Positions 1 to 9,080 are shown, counted from the stretch's first letter. The stretch is DNA of 64,000 nt from Chungangia koreensis (GCF_042651785.1 NZ_JBHSEC010000019.1:124001-188000); one strand, 5' to 3'. Made by a program: numbers and translations. The notes: a model not told the origin generated them from the letters alone.

Positions 1-370
1 CTTTGATCTCATTTGTTATATGCGGGATCACTTGAACAGTTCCCCCAAGATAGTCGCCGCGGCGTTCTTTCATAAGAACTTCCGAGTAGACTTTACCTGT
101 CGTCACATTACTGAACTTATTTAAGTTAATGTCAATGAAACGCTCATAGTGACCTAAATCGAGATCCGTCTCTGCACCGTCTTCCGTTACGAACACTTCC
201 CCATGTTGGTATGGGCTCATAGTTCCCGGGTCAACGTTGATGTACGGATCAAATTTTTGGATTGTGACTGAAAGACCACGGTTTTTTAATAATCTTCCGA
301 GGGAAGCAGCTACAATCCCTTTTCCTAATGATGATACTACGCCGCCTGTTACAAAAATATACTTTGTCAA
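1..370 (-). CDS. pyrG: CTP synthase, N-terminal part (runs off the window)
   Basis: CTP synthase makes CTP from UTP with glutamine and ATP, the last step of de novo pyrimidine nucleotide synthesis, in the cytoplasm. Only the first ~123 residues are present; the gene continues beyond position 1. The N-terminus reads (M)TKYIFVTGGVVSSLGKG, the P-loop-like start of the synthetase (ATPase) domain and diagnostic for PyrG. I chose the TTG at 368-370 because a GGAGGAAG ribosome site lies just upstream and the conserved protein starts there. It lies directly downstream of rpoE on the same strand, the common Bacillales order. The leader between the rpoE terminator and this start shows no obvious hairpin plus U-tract, so I cannot confirm the B. 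subtilis type of CTP-dependent attenuation. Identity is confident. Confidence 0.95.
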   Translation of the reverse strand, partial: MTKYIFVTGGVVSSLGKGIVAASLGRLLKNRGLSVTIQKFDPYINVDPGTMSPYQHGEVFVTEDGAETDLDLGHYERFIDINLNKFSNVTTGKVYSEVLMKERRGDYLGGTVQVIPHITNEIK

Positions 371-491
371 AGCTCTTCCTCCGTTTCGTTATTTATGAGC
401 TTCACACGGACAGGATGTGACCAATTGAATCCATTTAGACATGATTGTCGCTCTGAATCTGATTTAGTTCAACTCCAGCAATCCATGCGGA

Positions 492-534
492 TAAAAAAAG
501 AAAAGCGCTCCTCCTGCGGTTGCAGGGGGAACGC
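492..534 (-). terminator. Rho-independent terminator after rpoE
   Basis: On the minus strand a GCGTTCCCCCTGC / GCAGGAGGAGCGC stem (522-534 with 505-517, one mismatch and one G-U pair) with an AACC loop is followed by TTTTCTTTTTTT. It lies about 75 bases after the rpoE stop and before pyrG. Confidence 0.85.
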
Positions 535-607
535 ATAACGTTTGAGTCGTATCTCCTTTTTAAGGAGCCCAATAAAATCTTATCCAGAATGGATGGTGAT
601 GTCAAGG

Positions 608-1162
608 TTAATCTTCTTCGACTTCTTCGTCATCGATGGCTTCTTCGTCATCATCAATGATTTCGAGATCATCGTCATCTTCGATCAGATCTTCTTCGAT
701 TTCTTCAATTTCATCAATTTCTTCATCTTCTTCAAAATCGATGTCCTCTTCATCTTCCACATCATCGTCTTCAACGAACTCATCGAAGTCTTCCTCGAAT
801 AGGATTTCATCCTCTTCAAGCTCTTCTTCCAATTCGTCGTCGTCCAAAGAAGCTTTCGCTTTCTTCTTGCGAATTTTAACCGTAGGCGCTGTTTCTTCTT
901 CAATTTGGTCAACAGGGTACCATTCACGGAGCCCCCATCGATTTCCATCAATTGCCAGGAAACGTCCGTCGATATTCATATCTGTATAAAATTGCAAAGA
1001 ACGATCCTTCACTTCTTCTTCTGAAAGGCCGGTCAAATTTTGAATTTCTTTCAACAGTTCTTGGAATGTCAGCGTCTCACGCTTCTCCTGTAAAATTGAG
1101 AAACTTAAATCGATGAGTGCTTCTTCTTCTAATTGTTCTTTCGTCATATCACGAAAACTCAT
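608..1162 (-). CDS. rpoE: DNA-directed RNA polymerase delta subunit
   Basis: The delta subunit binds RNA polymerase in Gram-positive bacteria, speeds core recycling and weakens open complexes so that transcription responds to initiating NTP levels. The 184-residue protein has an N-terminal HARE-HTH domain (about residues 10-90) and a C-terminal half that is almost entirely Asp and Glu (from about residue 105), the hallmark of RpoE. The length is close to the usual ~170-190. The ATG at 1162 follows a weak GGA site. A TATAAT (minus strand, 1208-1213) about 45 bases upstream is a candidate -10 box without a clear -35. It is followed by a terminator and then pyrG. In B. subtilis fadF-acdA-rpoE are adjacent; here the acyl-CoA operon and icmF sit between, so the neighbourhood is conserved but expanded. 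Confidence 0.97.
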   Translation of the reverse strand: MSFRDMTKEQLEEEALIDLSFSILQEKRETLTFQELLKEIQNLTGLSEEEVKDRSLQFYTDMNIDGRFLAIDGNRWGLREWYPVDQIEEETAPTVKIRKKKAKASLDDDELEEELEEDEILFEEDFDEFVEDDDVEDEEDIDFEEDEEIDEIEEIEEDLIEDDDDLEIIDDDEEAIDDEEVEED

Positions 1163-1234
1163 TCGTGCACGTCCTTTCCAACTATGTTCACTATAGGCAT
1201 AGTACCCATTATATACAACCTTTTTAACCTTATG

Positions 1235-1399
1235 CTACAATCTTTTATTCTTTTTAATCAAGCTTATTTTGCGCAGCACTAAAAAGAACAGGTACCCTGA
1301 CAGAAAGAGCAAGGGAATTGCACTAAGCATCTTATTGTACAGCACAAATGTCAATACGAGGCAAAGTCCTACCACTAAAAAATGGACGATATTCCCCAT
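1235..1399 (-). CDS. Small hydrophobic membrane protein (54 aa), unknown
   Basis: A short reading frame of 54 codons plus stop begins at ATG 1397-1399 behind a near-perfect AAAGGAGG site seven bases upstream. The product starts MGNIVHFLVVGLCLVL and looks like two closely packed membrane segments (about residues 4-20 and 25-42) followed by a basic tail rich in Lys and Arg, which fits a small inner-membrane protein with the tail in the cytoplasm. A TATAAT (1431-1436, minus strand) lies just upstream, so it may have its own promoter. It lies between rpoE and icmF on the same strand. I do not recognise the family; no function is offered. The strong ribosome site and the membrane-like composition are the case for it being real. 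Confidence 0.6.
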   Translation of the reverse strand: MGNIVHFLVVGLCLVLTFVLYNKMLSAIPLLFLSGYLFFLVLRKISLIKKNKRL

Positions 1400-1585
1400 G
1401 TTCTTTCCTCCTTTTTCCTATAGTTTCATTATACTAGATGCGTTGAAAATGTGCCCAATTTTATTCCGACAGATTTCTCACCTATTTGTCGTTGAAAACT
1501 GAAGGTTCAATAACAAATCCCGCGTTAATATAGCACTTCCCTTGAGAGTCTGAAACTAAACGACGATCCACAGGCTTTACTGCCA

Positions 1586-1617
1586 AACGAAAGCGGCCAC
1601 CATAAAGAGGGGCCGCT
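1586..1617 (-). terminator. Rho-independent terminator after icmF
   Basis: On the minus strand AGCGGCC (1611-1617) pairs with GGCCGCT (1592-1598), followed by TTCGTTT. It ends the acyl-CoA operon just after the icmF stop. Confidence 0.7.
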
Positions 1618-1625
1618 CTGTCAAC

Positions 1626-4600
1626 TTACATATTTCTTCGGTATTGACCACCGACCTCGTATAGAGCCTTAGTAATTTGGCCAAGGCTTGCGACTTTGAC
1701 GGTTTCCATCAATTCCGCAAAAATGTTGCCGCCAGTGACAGCCACTTCCTTCAGGCGCATCAACGCTGCTTCTGCTCCCTCCGTATGGCGGGATTGGAAG
1801 TTACGAAGATTATGGATTTGTGTCTCCTTCTCCTCTTTCGTCGCCCGAGCCAACTCCATATTATCAATGGATTCTTCAGATGGCGGATTCGGGTTCAAGT
1901 ATGTGTTAACCCCTATAATCGGCAGGTCACCGGAGTGTTTCTTCATTTCATAATACATCGATTCTTCTTGGATTTTACCGCGTTGGTATTGGGTCTCCAT
2001 TGCACCTAATACGCCTCCGCGATCATTGATCCGGTCGAATTCAGTGAGTACTGCTTCTTCTACCAAGTCAGTCAATTCTTCAATGACAAATGCGCCTTGG
2101 AGCGGGTTTTCATTTTTCGATAATCCGTGTTCCTTCGTAATGATCATTTGGATTGCCATTGCACGGCGGACGGATTCTTCTGTCGGCGTTGTGATTGCTT
2201 CATCATAAGCATTCGTATGGAGTGAGTTGCAATTGTCCTGCAATGCCATAAGCGCCTGTAATGTCGTACGGATATCATTGAAGTCGATCTCTTGCGCGTG
2301 AAGAGAACGTCCGGACGTCTGTACGTGGTACTTCAACTTTTGGCTTCGTTCATTCGCACCGTATTTCTCACGCATCGCCACTGCCCAAATGCGGCGAGCT
2401 ACGCGTCCGATGACCGTGTACTCCGGATCGAGGCCGTTCGAGAAGAAGAACGACAAGTTCGGAGCGAAATCATCGATATGCATGCCGCGGCTTAAGTAAT
2501 ACTCGACGTAAGTAAAGCCGTTCGACAGCGTGAACGCCAATTGCGAAATCGGGTTCGCTCCAGCTTCTGCAATATGGTAGCCTGAAATTGAGACGGAATA
2601 GTAGTTCCGGACTTTGTGGTCGATGAAATACTGCTGGATATCCCCCATCATCCGTAGAGCGAATTCTGTCGAGAAGATGCAAGTATTTTGACCTTGGTCC
2701 TCTTTTAGAATGTCTGCTTGTACGGTGCCCCGCACTACTTGTAGCGTCTGCTCGCGCACTTCCGTGAATTCTTCCAATGTGAGTGTCCTACCCAGTTCTT
2801 CTTCACGGATCCGAACTTGCTGATCGATTGCCGTATTCATGAACATCGCCAAAATGATCGGCGCTGGTCCATTGATGGTCATCGAAACGGATGTGGAAGG
2901 AGCACATAAGTCGAAGCCGTCATACAGTTTCTTCATGTCATCGAGCGTACATATACTAACGCCGGACTCTCCCACTTTCCCGTAAATATCCGGGCGGTAA
3001 TCCGGATCTTCCCCGTATAGTGTCACGGAGTCGAATGCAGTGGAGAGACGTTTCGCATCGTCGTCCTTCGATAAGTAATGGAAGCGGCGATTCGTGCGCT
3101 CAGGTGTACCTTCACCTGCAAATTGACGTTTCGGGTCTTCCCCTTGTCGTTTAAATGGAAATACACCAGCTGTATACGGGTAGGATCCCGGCACGTTTTC
3201 TTTGTATACCCAACGGAGAATTTCACCATAGTCCTTGAACTTTGGCAGTACTACTCTCGGAATCTTTAAGCCAGATAAACTCTCAGTGCGCAAGATTGTG
3301 CGAATTTCTTTATCACGGATCTTCGTGACAAATTCGTCCCCGGAATATGCTTCTTTCAGCTTTTCCCAGTTTTCCAAGATTCGCTTGGATTCAGCAGATA
3401 ATTCATTTCGGACGCCTTCAGCCAAAGATTGAAGGGATTGAATTAATGCATCGTCAGGAGATGTCTCCTTGACTGCTTCCAACGCACCTTCCAGTTGGAA
3501 TAAACGGCGTGCAAGTTCAACTTGCTGTTCTGATTTTTTATGATAAGCGCGGACTGTATCCGTGATTTCCCGTAGATAATGTCGACGATCATTCGGAATG
3601 ATGACGTTCTGTTTTTGCGTTTTTACGAACTGCTCATACGTTGTTGCCCAGTCCGTTCCGCATTTTTCTTTCAGCTTAGATATTAACGCTGCGAATAAGG
3701 AATTAGTTCCCTTATCGTTGAATTGGCTCGCAATTGTGCCGTATACAGGCATCTTGTCGAGCGGTTCGTCAAACAGCAGATGGCTTCGTTGGTACTGCTT
3801 TTGTACTTGGCGAAGTGCGTCCTCTGATCCTTTTCTCTCGAATTTATTGATAACGATCAGATCGGCATAGTCGATCATATCGATCTTTTCCAATTGGGAC
3901 GGTGCTCCGAATTCGCTTGTCATCACATACATGGAAACGTCGGAAATGCTTGTAATTTCAGCATCCCCTTGCCCGATTCCGCTCGTCTCGACGATGATCA
4001 GGTCATAACCTGCTGCCTTGACGACATCCAATACGTCTTTGATGGCACCAGAAAGTTCCGATTTGGAACCGCGCGTTGCTAAACTGCGCATGAACACGCG
4101 CTTATTGAAGATGGCATTCATTCGAATCCGGTCCCCTAATAGTGCTCCGCCAGTTTTCTGCTTCGTCGGATCTATTGACAGGATGGCTACCTTTTTCTCC
4201 GGAAGCTCCTGTAAGAACCTGCGGATCAACTCATCGGTCAATGAGCTTTTTCCTGCTCCGCCCGTTCCTGTAATTCCGATAACAGGTGTGTTTTTAGAAT
4301 TTGCACGGACTTGAGTCAATAATAGATCCGAGTCCGTACCTGAACTATGTGCTTCTTCTGCGACTGTGATTAGGTTTGCTAAAACTTCCGGACGGTCCGT
4401 GGATAATTCATTTGTAAGTTCTACAGGGTTTTCTTTCGCGGTCGAAAAATCACATTCTTCGAGCATGCGGTTAATCATCCCTTGAAGCCCTAACTTGCGG
4501 CCGTCTTCCGGTGAGAAAATCCATGAGATGCCGTAGTCATGCAATTCTTTGATTTCCCTCGGGATGATTACTCCACCGCCACCGCCGTAAATACGGATGT

Positions 4601-4880
4601 GCGGTGCCCCTTTTTCCTGAAGCAGGTCATACATATATTTGAAATATTCAACGTGGCCGCCTTGGTATGATGAAATGGCAATCCCTTGTACATCTTCCTG
4701 AATTGCTGCATTTACCACTTCCTCGACGGAACGGTTATGTCCTAAGTGAATGACTTCCGCACCGCTTGCCTGCAGGATTCTGCGCATGATATTAATCGAT
4801 GCATCATGCCCGTCAAATAGGCTGGATGCCGTTACAAAGCGAATATGGTGTTTCGGACGGTAAATTTCTGCCGTTGCCAT
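1626..4880 (-). CDS. icmF: Fused isobutyryl-CoA mutase (B12-dependent), IcmF
   Basis: IcmF interconverts isobutyryl-CoA and n-butyryl-CoA (some members also act on isovaleryl/pivalyl-CoA) using adenosylcobalamin, and carries its own G-protein chaperone. The 1084-residue length and domain order fit the family: N-terminal B12-binding domain (residues ~12-140, with the DGHDAS motif around residues 23-28 whose His would ligate cobalt), a MeaB-type GTPase domain with the P-loop GTGGAGKS at 205-212, and a large C-terminal mutase TIM barrel from about 540 to the end. It is the last gene of a leftward operon with thiolase, 3-hydroxyacyl-CoA dehydrogenase, two acyl-CoA dehydrogenases and a TetR regulator, 21 bases after the regulator's stop. 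Inference: it links branched (valine-derived) and straight C4 acyl-CoAs. The B12 uptake operon 12 kb away could supply its cofactor. Confidence 0.95.
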   Translation of the reverse strand: MATAEIYRPKHHIRFVTASSLFDGHDASINIMRRILQASGAEVIHLGHNRSVEEVVNAAIQEDVQGIAISSYQGGHVEYFKYMYDLLQEKGAPHIRIYGGGGGVIIPREIKELHDYGISWIFSPEDGRKLGLQGMINRMLEECDFSTAKENPVELTNELSTDRPEVLANLITVAEEAHSSGTDSDLLLTQVRANSKNTPVIGITGTGGAGKSSLTDELIRRFLQELPEKKVAILSIDPTKQKTGGALLGDRIRMNAIFNKRVFMRSLATRGSKSELSGAIKDVLDVVKAAGYDLIIVETSGIGQGDAEITSISDVSMYVMTSEFGAPSQLEKIDMIDYADLIVINKFERKGSEDALRQVQKQYQRSHLLFDEPLDKMPVYGTIASQFNDKGTNSLFAALISKLKEKCGTDWATTYEQFVKTQKQNVIIPNDRRHYLREITDTVRAYHKKSEQQVELARRLFQLEGALEAVKETSPDDALIQSLQSLAEGVRNELSAESKRILENWEKLKEAYSGDEFVTKIRDKEIRTILRTESLSGLKIPRVVLPKFKDYGEILRWVYKENVPGSYPYTAGVFPFKRQGEDPKRQFAGEGTPERTNRRFHYLSKDDDAKRLSTAFDSVTLYGEDPDYRPDIYGKVGESGVSICTLDDMKKLYDGFDLCAPSTSVSMTINGPAPIILAMFMNTAIDQQVRIREEELGRTLTLEEFTEVREQTLQVVRGTVQADILKEDQGQNTCIFSTEFALRMMGDIQQYFIDHKVRNYYSVSISGYHIAEAGANPISQLAFTLSNGFTYVEYYLSRGMHIDDFAPNLSFFFSNGLDPEYTVIGRVARRIWAVAMREKYGANERSQKLKYHVQTSGRSLHAQEIDFNDIRTTLQALMALQDNCNSLHTNAYDEAITTPTEESVRRAMAIQMIITKEHGLSKNENPLQGAFVIEELTDLVEEAVLTEFDRINDRGGVLGAMETQYQRGKIQEESMYYEMKKHSGDLPIIGVNTYLNPNPPSEESIDNMELARATKEEKETQIHNLRNFQSRHTEGAEAALMRLKEVAVTGGNIFAELMETVKVASLGQITKALYEVGGQYRRNM

Positions 4881-4901
4881 AGTGCTCCCCCTTTTCGGTG
4901 A

Positions 4902-5540
4902 TTATTCTCCCAATACCCCGTGTAGTAGAAATGCTGTTTGGATGCTAATAAATTGTTCAAGTGTATATGTTTTGTGAATTGCCCATCTGCGGAACGCCCA
5001 CATTTGGCCTTGGACCACGACATGGTGCGCCGCAATTGGAATCTCCTGTTCGTTCAGATGGATTTCGCCGGATTGGACACATTTTCGGATCCGGTCTTCA
5101 AATAGCGAGACCATTTCCATTTCCTTCGTCAAGACGTATTGGAGTGCATCCTTTGGAAGCGATTTGGATTCCTGATACATGACGACGAATTCATCGTTCA
5201 TATCATCGATAAGTTTGTAATAATGCCCGATTGCCGAACGGAGACCCTCGATTGTTCCGTCCTGGCCCTCCAATTCGGACAACCGCAAATTCACTTGCTC
5301 GTAAATGCTGTCACACACCAGGTAGAGAACGTCCTCTTTCGTCCTGATATATTCATACAGCGTCCCGATGCTGAATCCAGCTTCTTTGGCAATTTCCCGT
5401 GTCGTCGTCCGGTGGAACCCTTTCTCCTTAAAGAGTTTCACCGCTCCCCGGATCATCTGGTTCCGGCGTTTCTCGATCAGTGTCTCATCTTTGACCGAAG
5501 TCAGGATTTCTCGTTTATTCTCCATCATTCTTTCCGTCAC
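4902..5540 (-). CDS. TetR/AcrR-family regulator of the acyl-CoA operon
   Basis: A 212-residue TetR-type repressor. The helix-turn-helix is plain at about residues 25-70 (GAVKLFKEKGFHRTT, then EIAKEAGFSIGTLYEYI), followed by an all-alpha ligand domain. The start GTG at 5538-5540 overlaps the TGA of the preceding acyl-CoA dehydrogenase (GTGA), which suggests translational coupling; ATGs four or five codons later are alternatives. It is the fifth gene of the operon and probably self-regulates it. Ligand-responsive TetR proteins in acyl-CoA operons (FadR/YsiA, PsrA types) usually bind acyl-CoAs, so an acyl-CoA effector is the natural inference. A CGAGCGA-N8-TCGCTCG palindrome over the candidate thiolase promoter (10469-10490) is its most likely operator. 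Confidence 0.85.
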   Translation of the reverse strand: MTERMMENKREILTSVKDETLIEKRRNQMIRGAVKLFKEKGFHRTTTREIAKEAGFSIGTLYEYIRTKEDVLYLVCDSIYEQVNLRLSELEGQDGTIEGLRSAIGHYYKLIDDMNDEFVVMYQESKSLPKDALQYVLTKEMEMVSLFEDRIRKCVQSGEIHLNEQEIPIAAHHVVVQGQMWAFRRWAIHKTYTLEQFISIQTAFLLHGVLGE

Positions 5541-6676
5541 TTCGTAATCATGCGGGAAATGACAAGGCGCTGAATTTCCTGCGTTCCCTCATAGATTTGC
5601 GTAATCTTCGCATCCCGCATAAAACGTTCTACCGGATAATCCTTCGTATAGCCGTATCCACCGAATACTTGAACTGCATCGACTGTTACTTTCATTGCTG
5701 TATCGCCTGACATTAGCTTCGCCATTGCGGATTCTTTTCCGTACGGAAGACCGTTCGATTCCAACCATGCTGCCTGGTACGTGAGAAGACGAGACGCTTC
5801 GATGGAAGTCGCCATATCCGCAAGTTTGAAGCTTACGCCTTGATTCGCTACGATCGGCTTTCCGAACTGAACACGTTCCTTCGAGTAGCCAACAGCAGCA
5901 TCGAGTGCCCCTTGTGCAATTCCGACCGCTTGAGCAGCAATCCCATTACGTCCACCGTCCAGAGTTTTCATGGCAATAACGAATCCTTCGCCTTCTTGGC
6001 CGAGTAGATTTTCCTTCGGTATACGGCAGTTATCAAAGACGATTTCCGTAGTCGGGCTGGAACGGATTCCAAGCTTCTTCTCCTTCTTGCCGACAGAGAA
6101 TCCTTCGAAATCTTTTTCCACGATGAATGCACTCGTACCTTTATGTTTAGATTCAGGATCTGTTACAGCAAACACTATATAGATGTCAGCTACTCCGCCG
6201 TTTGTAATGAAAATCTTTGAGCCGTTCAATACGTAGTGCTCGCCGTCCAACTTGGCAGTCGTTCTCATACCGCCTGCGTCAGAACCAGAACCCGGTTCAG
6301 TCAGCCCATATGCACCGATTTTCGTGCCTTCCGCCATCGGCCGAAGGTATTTCTGTTTTTGCTCCTCCGTACCGTACTTGAAGACCGGCCAACCTGCGAG
6401 GGAAGTATGAGCAGATAGTGTCACTCCTGTTGAAGCGCAGACACGTGATAGTTCTTCCACTGCAATGACATATGCCAAGTAATCGCTGCCGATTCCGCCG
6501 TATTCTTCCGGCCATGGAATCCCTGTGAGGCCAAGTTCCGCCATTTTGTCGAAAATCTCACGGTCAAAGCGCTCTTCTTCATCGCGTTCTGCAGCTGTTG
6601 GTGCCACTTCATTTTCAGCGAAGTCACGGACCATTTTGCGGATCATTTCATGTTCTTCGGATAATTGAAAGTTCAT
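5537..6676 (-). CDS. Acyl-CoA dehydrogenase (short-chain/branched type), copy 1
   Basis: An FAD flavoenzyme that introduces the 2,3 double bond into acyl-CoAs and passes electrons to electron transfer flavoprotein. From the ATG at 6676 the protein is 379 residues, the usual length. It has the family FAD-binding stretch (YGLTEPGSGSDA), the C-terminal GGYGYTKDYPVER, and the catalytic Glu in QIYEGTQEIQR, all as in butyryl/isobutyryl-CoA dehydrogenases. An upstream in-frame GTG at 6688 lies inside the AGGGTGG ribosome site, so I prefer the ATG. It is 14 bases after its paralogue, and its stop overlaps the TetR start. The exact chain preference cannot be read from sequence; with IcmF a C4 branched substrate is likely. 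Confidence 0.93.
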   Translation of the reverse strand: MNFQLSEEHEMIRKMVRDFAENEVAPTAAERDEEERFDREIFDKMAELGLTGIPWPEEYGGIGSDYLAYVIAVEELSRVCASTGVTLSAHTSLAGWPVFKYGTEEQKQKYLRPMAEGTKIGAYGLTEPGSGSDAGGMRTTAKLDGEHYVLNGSKIFITNGGVADIYIVFAVTDPESKHKGTSAFIVEKDFEGFSVGKKEKKLGIRSSPTTEIVFDNCRIPKENLLGQEGEGFVIAMKTLDGGRNGIAAQAVGIAQGALDAAVGYSKERVQFGKPIVANQGVSFKLADMATSIEASRLLTYQAAWLESNGLPYGKESAMAKLMSGDTAMKVTVDAVQVFGGYGYTKDYPVERFMRDAKITQIYEGTQEIQRLVISRMITK

Positions 6677-6690
6677 ATTCATTCCCACCC

Positions 6691-7827
6691 TTATTTGAGT
6701 AAATGTTTGCTGATAACGATTCTCTGGATCTCGCTTGTACCTTCATAGATTTCGGTAATCTTTGCGTCGCGGAAATACCGTTCAACCGGATAATCCTTCG
6801 TATAGCCATAACCGCCGAACACTTGAACTGCTTCGATCGAATTTTCGACCGCGGTTTTAGAAGCCATGAGCTTCGCCATCGAAGCTTCCTGGGCACATGG
6901 TAGACCTTTTGCCCGTAGCTCAGCTGCCCGGTAGACGAGAAGTTTAGATGCTTCAAGGGCTGTTGCCATATCAGCAAGTTTGAAGCCGACGCCTTGATTG
7001 GCCGCAATTGGTTTACCGAACTGGATGCGCTCTTTTGCGTAATTGACGGCTGCATCATACGCTGCTTCTGCGATCCCAAGTGCCTGCGCCGCAATTCCGA
7101 TCCGGCCTACATCGAGATTGGAAAGAGCGATTTTGAAGCCTTCCCCTTCATTTCCAAGCAGGTTTTCTGCTGGCACCGCCATGTTATCGAATGTGAGCTC
7201 GACCGTCATCGAACCGTGAAGCCCCATCTTCTCTTCGTTCTTTCCAATGATCAGTCCTGGCGTCCCCTTTTCAACGATGAACGCCGATACTCCTCTGCTG
7301 CCGAGTTCCGGTTTCGTGGCAGCGAACACAATATAGATATCCGCTTCCCCGCCGTTTGTAATAAAGACTTTGGAGCCGTTTAGGATGTAGTGGTCTCCCT
7401 TTTTTACTGCTCTCGATTTCATTGCCGCTGCGTCTGAACCAGCAGACGGTTCTGTGAGGCAGAACGCCCCTAAATATTCACCGCTTGCCAGCTTTGTCAC
7501 ATAGCGTTGTTTCTGATCTTCCGTTCCGAAATAAAGAATCGGATTCGTCGCCACCGAAGTGTGGACAGATAGGATGACCCCAACTACCGCACTCACCTTG
7601 GATAATTCGTGAATGGCAATGATATACGATAAGAAATCCATTTCAGAACCGCCGTACTTTTCCGGTGTGGTGATCCCCATAAGCCCTAACTCGCCCATTT
7701 TCTTGAGGATTTCTCTCGGGAATTCCCCTTCTTCCATCCGTTCGATGAATGGCTCGATCTCTGTTTTTGCAAAGTCCCGGACCATGTTGCGCATCATTAG
7801 CTGTTCTTCCGTTAATGTGAGATTCAT
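6691..7827 (-). CDS. Acyl-CoA dehydrogenase, copy 2 (AcdA/MmgC-like)
   Basis: The second acyl-CoA dehydrogenase of the operon, 378 residues. It shows the same signatures as its downstream neighbour: FCLTEPSAGSDA near residue 130, GGYGYTKDYPVER near residue 340 and the catalytic Glu in EIYEGTSEIQR. The two proteins are clearly paralogues from a tandem duplication, with different active-site surroundings, so they probably divide substrates. B. subtilis keeps a single acdA next to fadF and rpoE. The ATG at 7827 follows AAAGGGGACG. The gene begins 15 bases after the 3-hydroxyacyl-CoA dehydrogenase stop. Confidence 0.93.
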   Translation of the reverse strand: MNLTLTEEQLMMRNMVRDFAKTEIEPFIERMEEGEFPREILKKMGELGLMGITTPEKYGGSEMDFLSYIIAIHELSKVSAVVGVILSVHTSVATNPILYFGTEDQKQRYVTKLASGEYLGAFCLTEPSAGSDAAAMKSRAVKKGDHYILNGSKVFITNGGEADIYIVFAATKPELGSRGVSAFIVEKGTPGLIIGKNEEKMGLHGSMTVELTFDNMAVPAENLLGNEGEGFKIALSNLDVGRIGIAAQALGIAEAAYDAAVNYAKERIQFGKPIAANQGVGFKLADMATALEASKLLVYRAAELRAKGLPCAQEASMAKLMASKTAVENSIEAVQVFGGYGYTKDYPVERYFRDAKITEIYEGTSEIQRIVISKHLLK

Positions 7828-7842
7828 GTTGAAACGTCCCCT

Positions 7843-8703
7843 TTATTCGTAAACATAGAAACCGCGGCCAGCCTTTTTGCCGAGCCATCCGGCTTTCACG
7901 TATTTTCTTAAGAGTGGGCATGGCCGGTATTTACTGTCCCCAAATCCTTCGTGAAGTACTTCCATAATGTAAAGACATGTATCGAGTCCAATGAAATCCG
8001 CCAACTGGAGCGGTCCCATCGGATGGTTCATGCCGAGCTTCATCACTTCATCGATCGCTTCCTTGGAAGCTACCCCTTCGTATAATGTGTAAATCGCTTC
8101 ATTGATCATCGGCATGAGGATTCGGTTCGACACGAATCCCGGGAAGTCGTTCACTTCAACCGGTACCTTCGACAAGTCTTTCGACATCTGCTCAACCGTT
8201 TGATACACTTCGTCAGACGTTGCCAGACCACGGATGATTTCCACCAACTTCATGACCGGTACCGGGTTCATAAAATGCATCCCGATGACTTGCTCTGGAC
8301 GGTTCGTTGCCGCTGCAATTTCCGTAATCGGCAAGGACGATGTGTTCGTTGCTAAAATCGCGTGTTTCGGCGTAATCTCGTCGAGCTGCTTGAAGATGGA
8401 TTGTTTAATTTCCATATTCTCGACGGCAGCCTCTATGACAATATCAACATCTTGTGCATCCGATAGATTGTGGGAAGGCGTGAGTCTGCTTAAAACAGAT
8501 GCCTTCTCCTCCTCGGATAGTCGGCCTTTCTCGACATTGCGGGAAAGGTTTTTTGTAATATATTGAACCCCTTTTTCAATTGACGCTACATTAATGTCAT
8601 TGAGTTTTACATCGAAGCCTGCTTGTGCACAGACTTGAGCGATACCAGACCCCATCTGCCCGGCACCGATGACCATAACTTTTGTGATTTTCATATCATG
8701 CAA
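7843..8703 (-). CDS. 3-hydroxybutyryl-CoA dehydrogenase
   Basis: Oxidises 3-hydroxyacyl-CoA (C4 preferred in this family) to acetoacetyl-CoA with NAD(P), the third step of beta-oxidation; it can run in reverse. The 286-residue protein has the Rossmann dinucleotide motif VIGAGQMGSGIAQ at about residues 11-23, the catalytic-site stretch GMHFMNPVPVMKLVEII near residue 140 and the C-terminal helical domain (MGPLQLADFIGLD). Length and order match MmgB/Hbd proteins. The first ATG (8703) is chosen for its AAAGGGG site; the ATG three codons later is too far from it. Upstream, between this gene and thiolase, are 377 bases filled by two repeat arrays, so it may have its own promoter or be read through from thiolase. 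Confidence 0.93.
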   Translation of the reverse strand: MHDMKITKVMVIGAGQMGSGIAQVCAQAGFDVKLNDINVASIEKGVQYITKNLSRNVEKGRLSEEEKASVLSRLTPSHNLSDAQDVDIVIEAAVENMEIKQSIFKQLDEITPKHAILATNTSSLPITEIAAATNRPEQVIGMHFMNPVPVMKLVEIIRGLATSDEVYQTVEQMSKDLSKVPVEVNDFPGFVSNRILMPMINEAIYTLYEGVASKEAIDEVMKLGMNHPMGPLQLADFIGLDTCLYIMEVLHEGFGDSKYRPCPLLRKYVKAGWLGKKAGRGFYVYE

Positions 8704-8740
8704 GTCCCCTTTGTTTTGAATCTTGTGGTTGTAGAACGGA

Positions 8741-8914
8741 TATCAACGATTATTTGGATATATCAACGATAGTTGGTGGATATCAACGATTGTCTGGATT
8801 TATCAACGAGTCGGATGGATATCAACGATTATTCGGATTTATCAACGATTGTTGGGTGGATATCAACGATTATTCGGATTTATCAACGATTGTTGAGCGG
8901 ATATCAACGATTGT
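8741..8914. repeat. 20-bp-phased direct-repeat array, family B (TATCAACGATT), nine copies
   Basis: Nine copies of TATCAACGAT begin at 8741, 8761, 8781, 8801, 8820, 8840, 8861, 8881 and 8902 (steps 20,20,20,19,20,21,20,21). Copies are usually preceded by GGA or GGATT and followed by TATT, TGTT or TGTC; the rest of each unit varies. The fourth copy ends AG instead of AT. The array fills the space before the hydroxyacyl-CoA dehydrogenase start and is followed at 8951 by a family A array. Too short and too regular for CRISPR. Function unknown. Confidence 0.9.
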
Positions 8915-8950
8915 CTATTTATCTGGATGATTTGAAAAATGCTTTTTTCA

Positions 8951-9069
8951 TAATCGGTAGTAAATCGAACATAATCGGTAGTAAACCTCAAATAATCGGT
9001 TGTAAAAGCACAATAATCGGTAGTAAACATCGAACAATCGGTAGTAAAACCTACAAAATCGGTAGTAAG
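8951..9069 (-). repeat. 21-bp-phased direct-repeat array, family A (AATCGGTAGTAAA), six copies
   Basis: AATCGG(T)AGTA cores begin at 8952, 8973, 8994, 9015, 9036 and 9057: every step is exactly 21 bases, while the 8-10 bases between cores differ each time. The plus strand here reads AATCGGTAGTAAA, the reverse complement of the copies in the other family A arrays; the third copy reads AATCGGTTGTAAAA. The array begins 12 bases beyond the thiolase stop codon, so it would be in that gene's 3' region. Confidence 0.92.
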
Positions 9070-9080
9070 CTCACCCTAAG

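Noticed and set aside
636..989. Serine-rich protein on the plus strand
   Set aside because: Mirror image of the Asp/Glu tail of rpoE on the opposite strand.
8741..9070. CRISPR array
   Set aside because: Cores are 11-13 bases and spacers 8-10 bases, far below CRISPR sizes, with no cas genes or leader.
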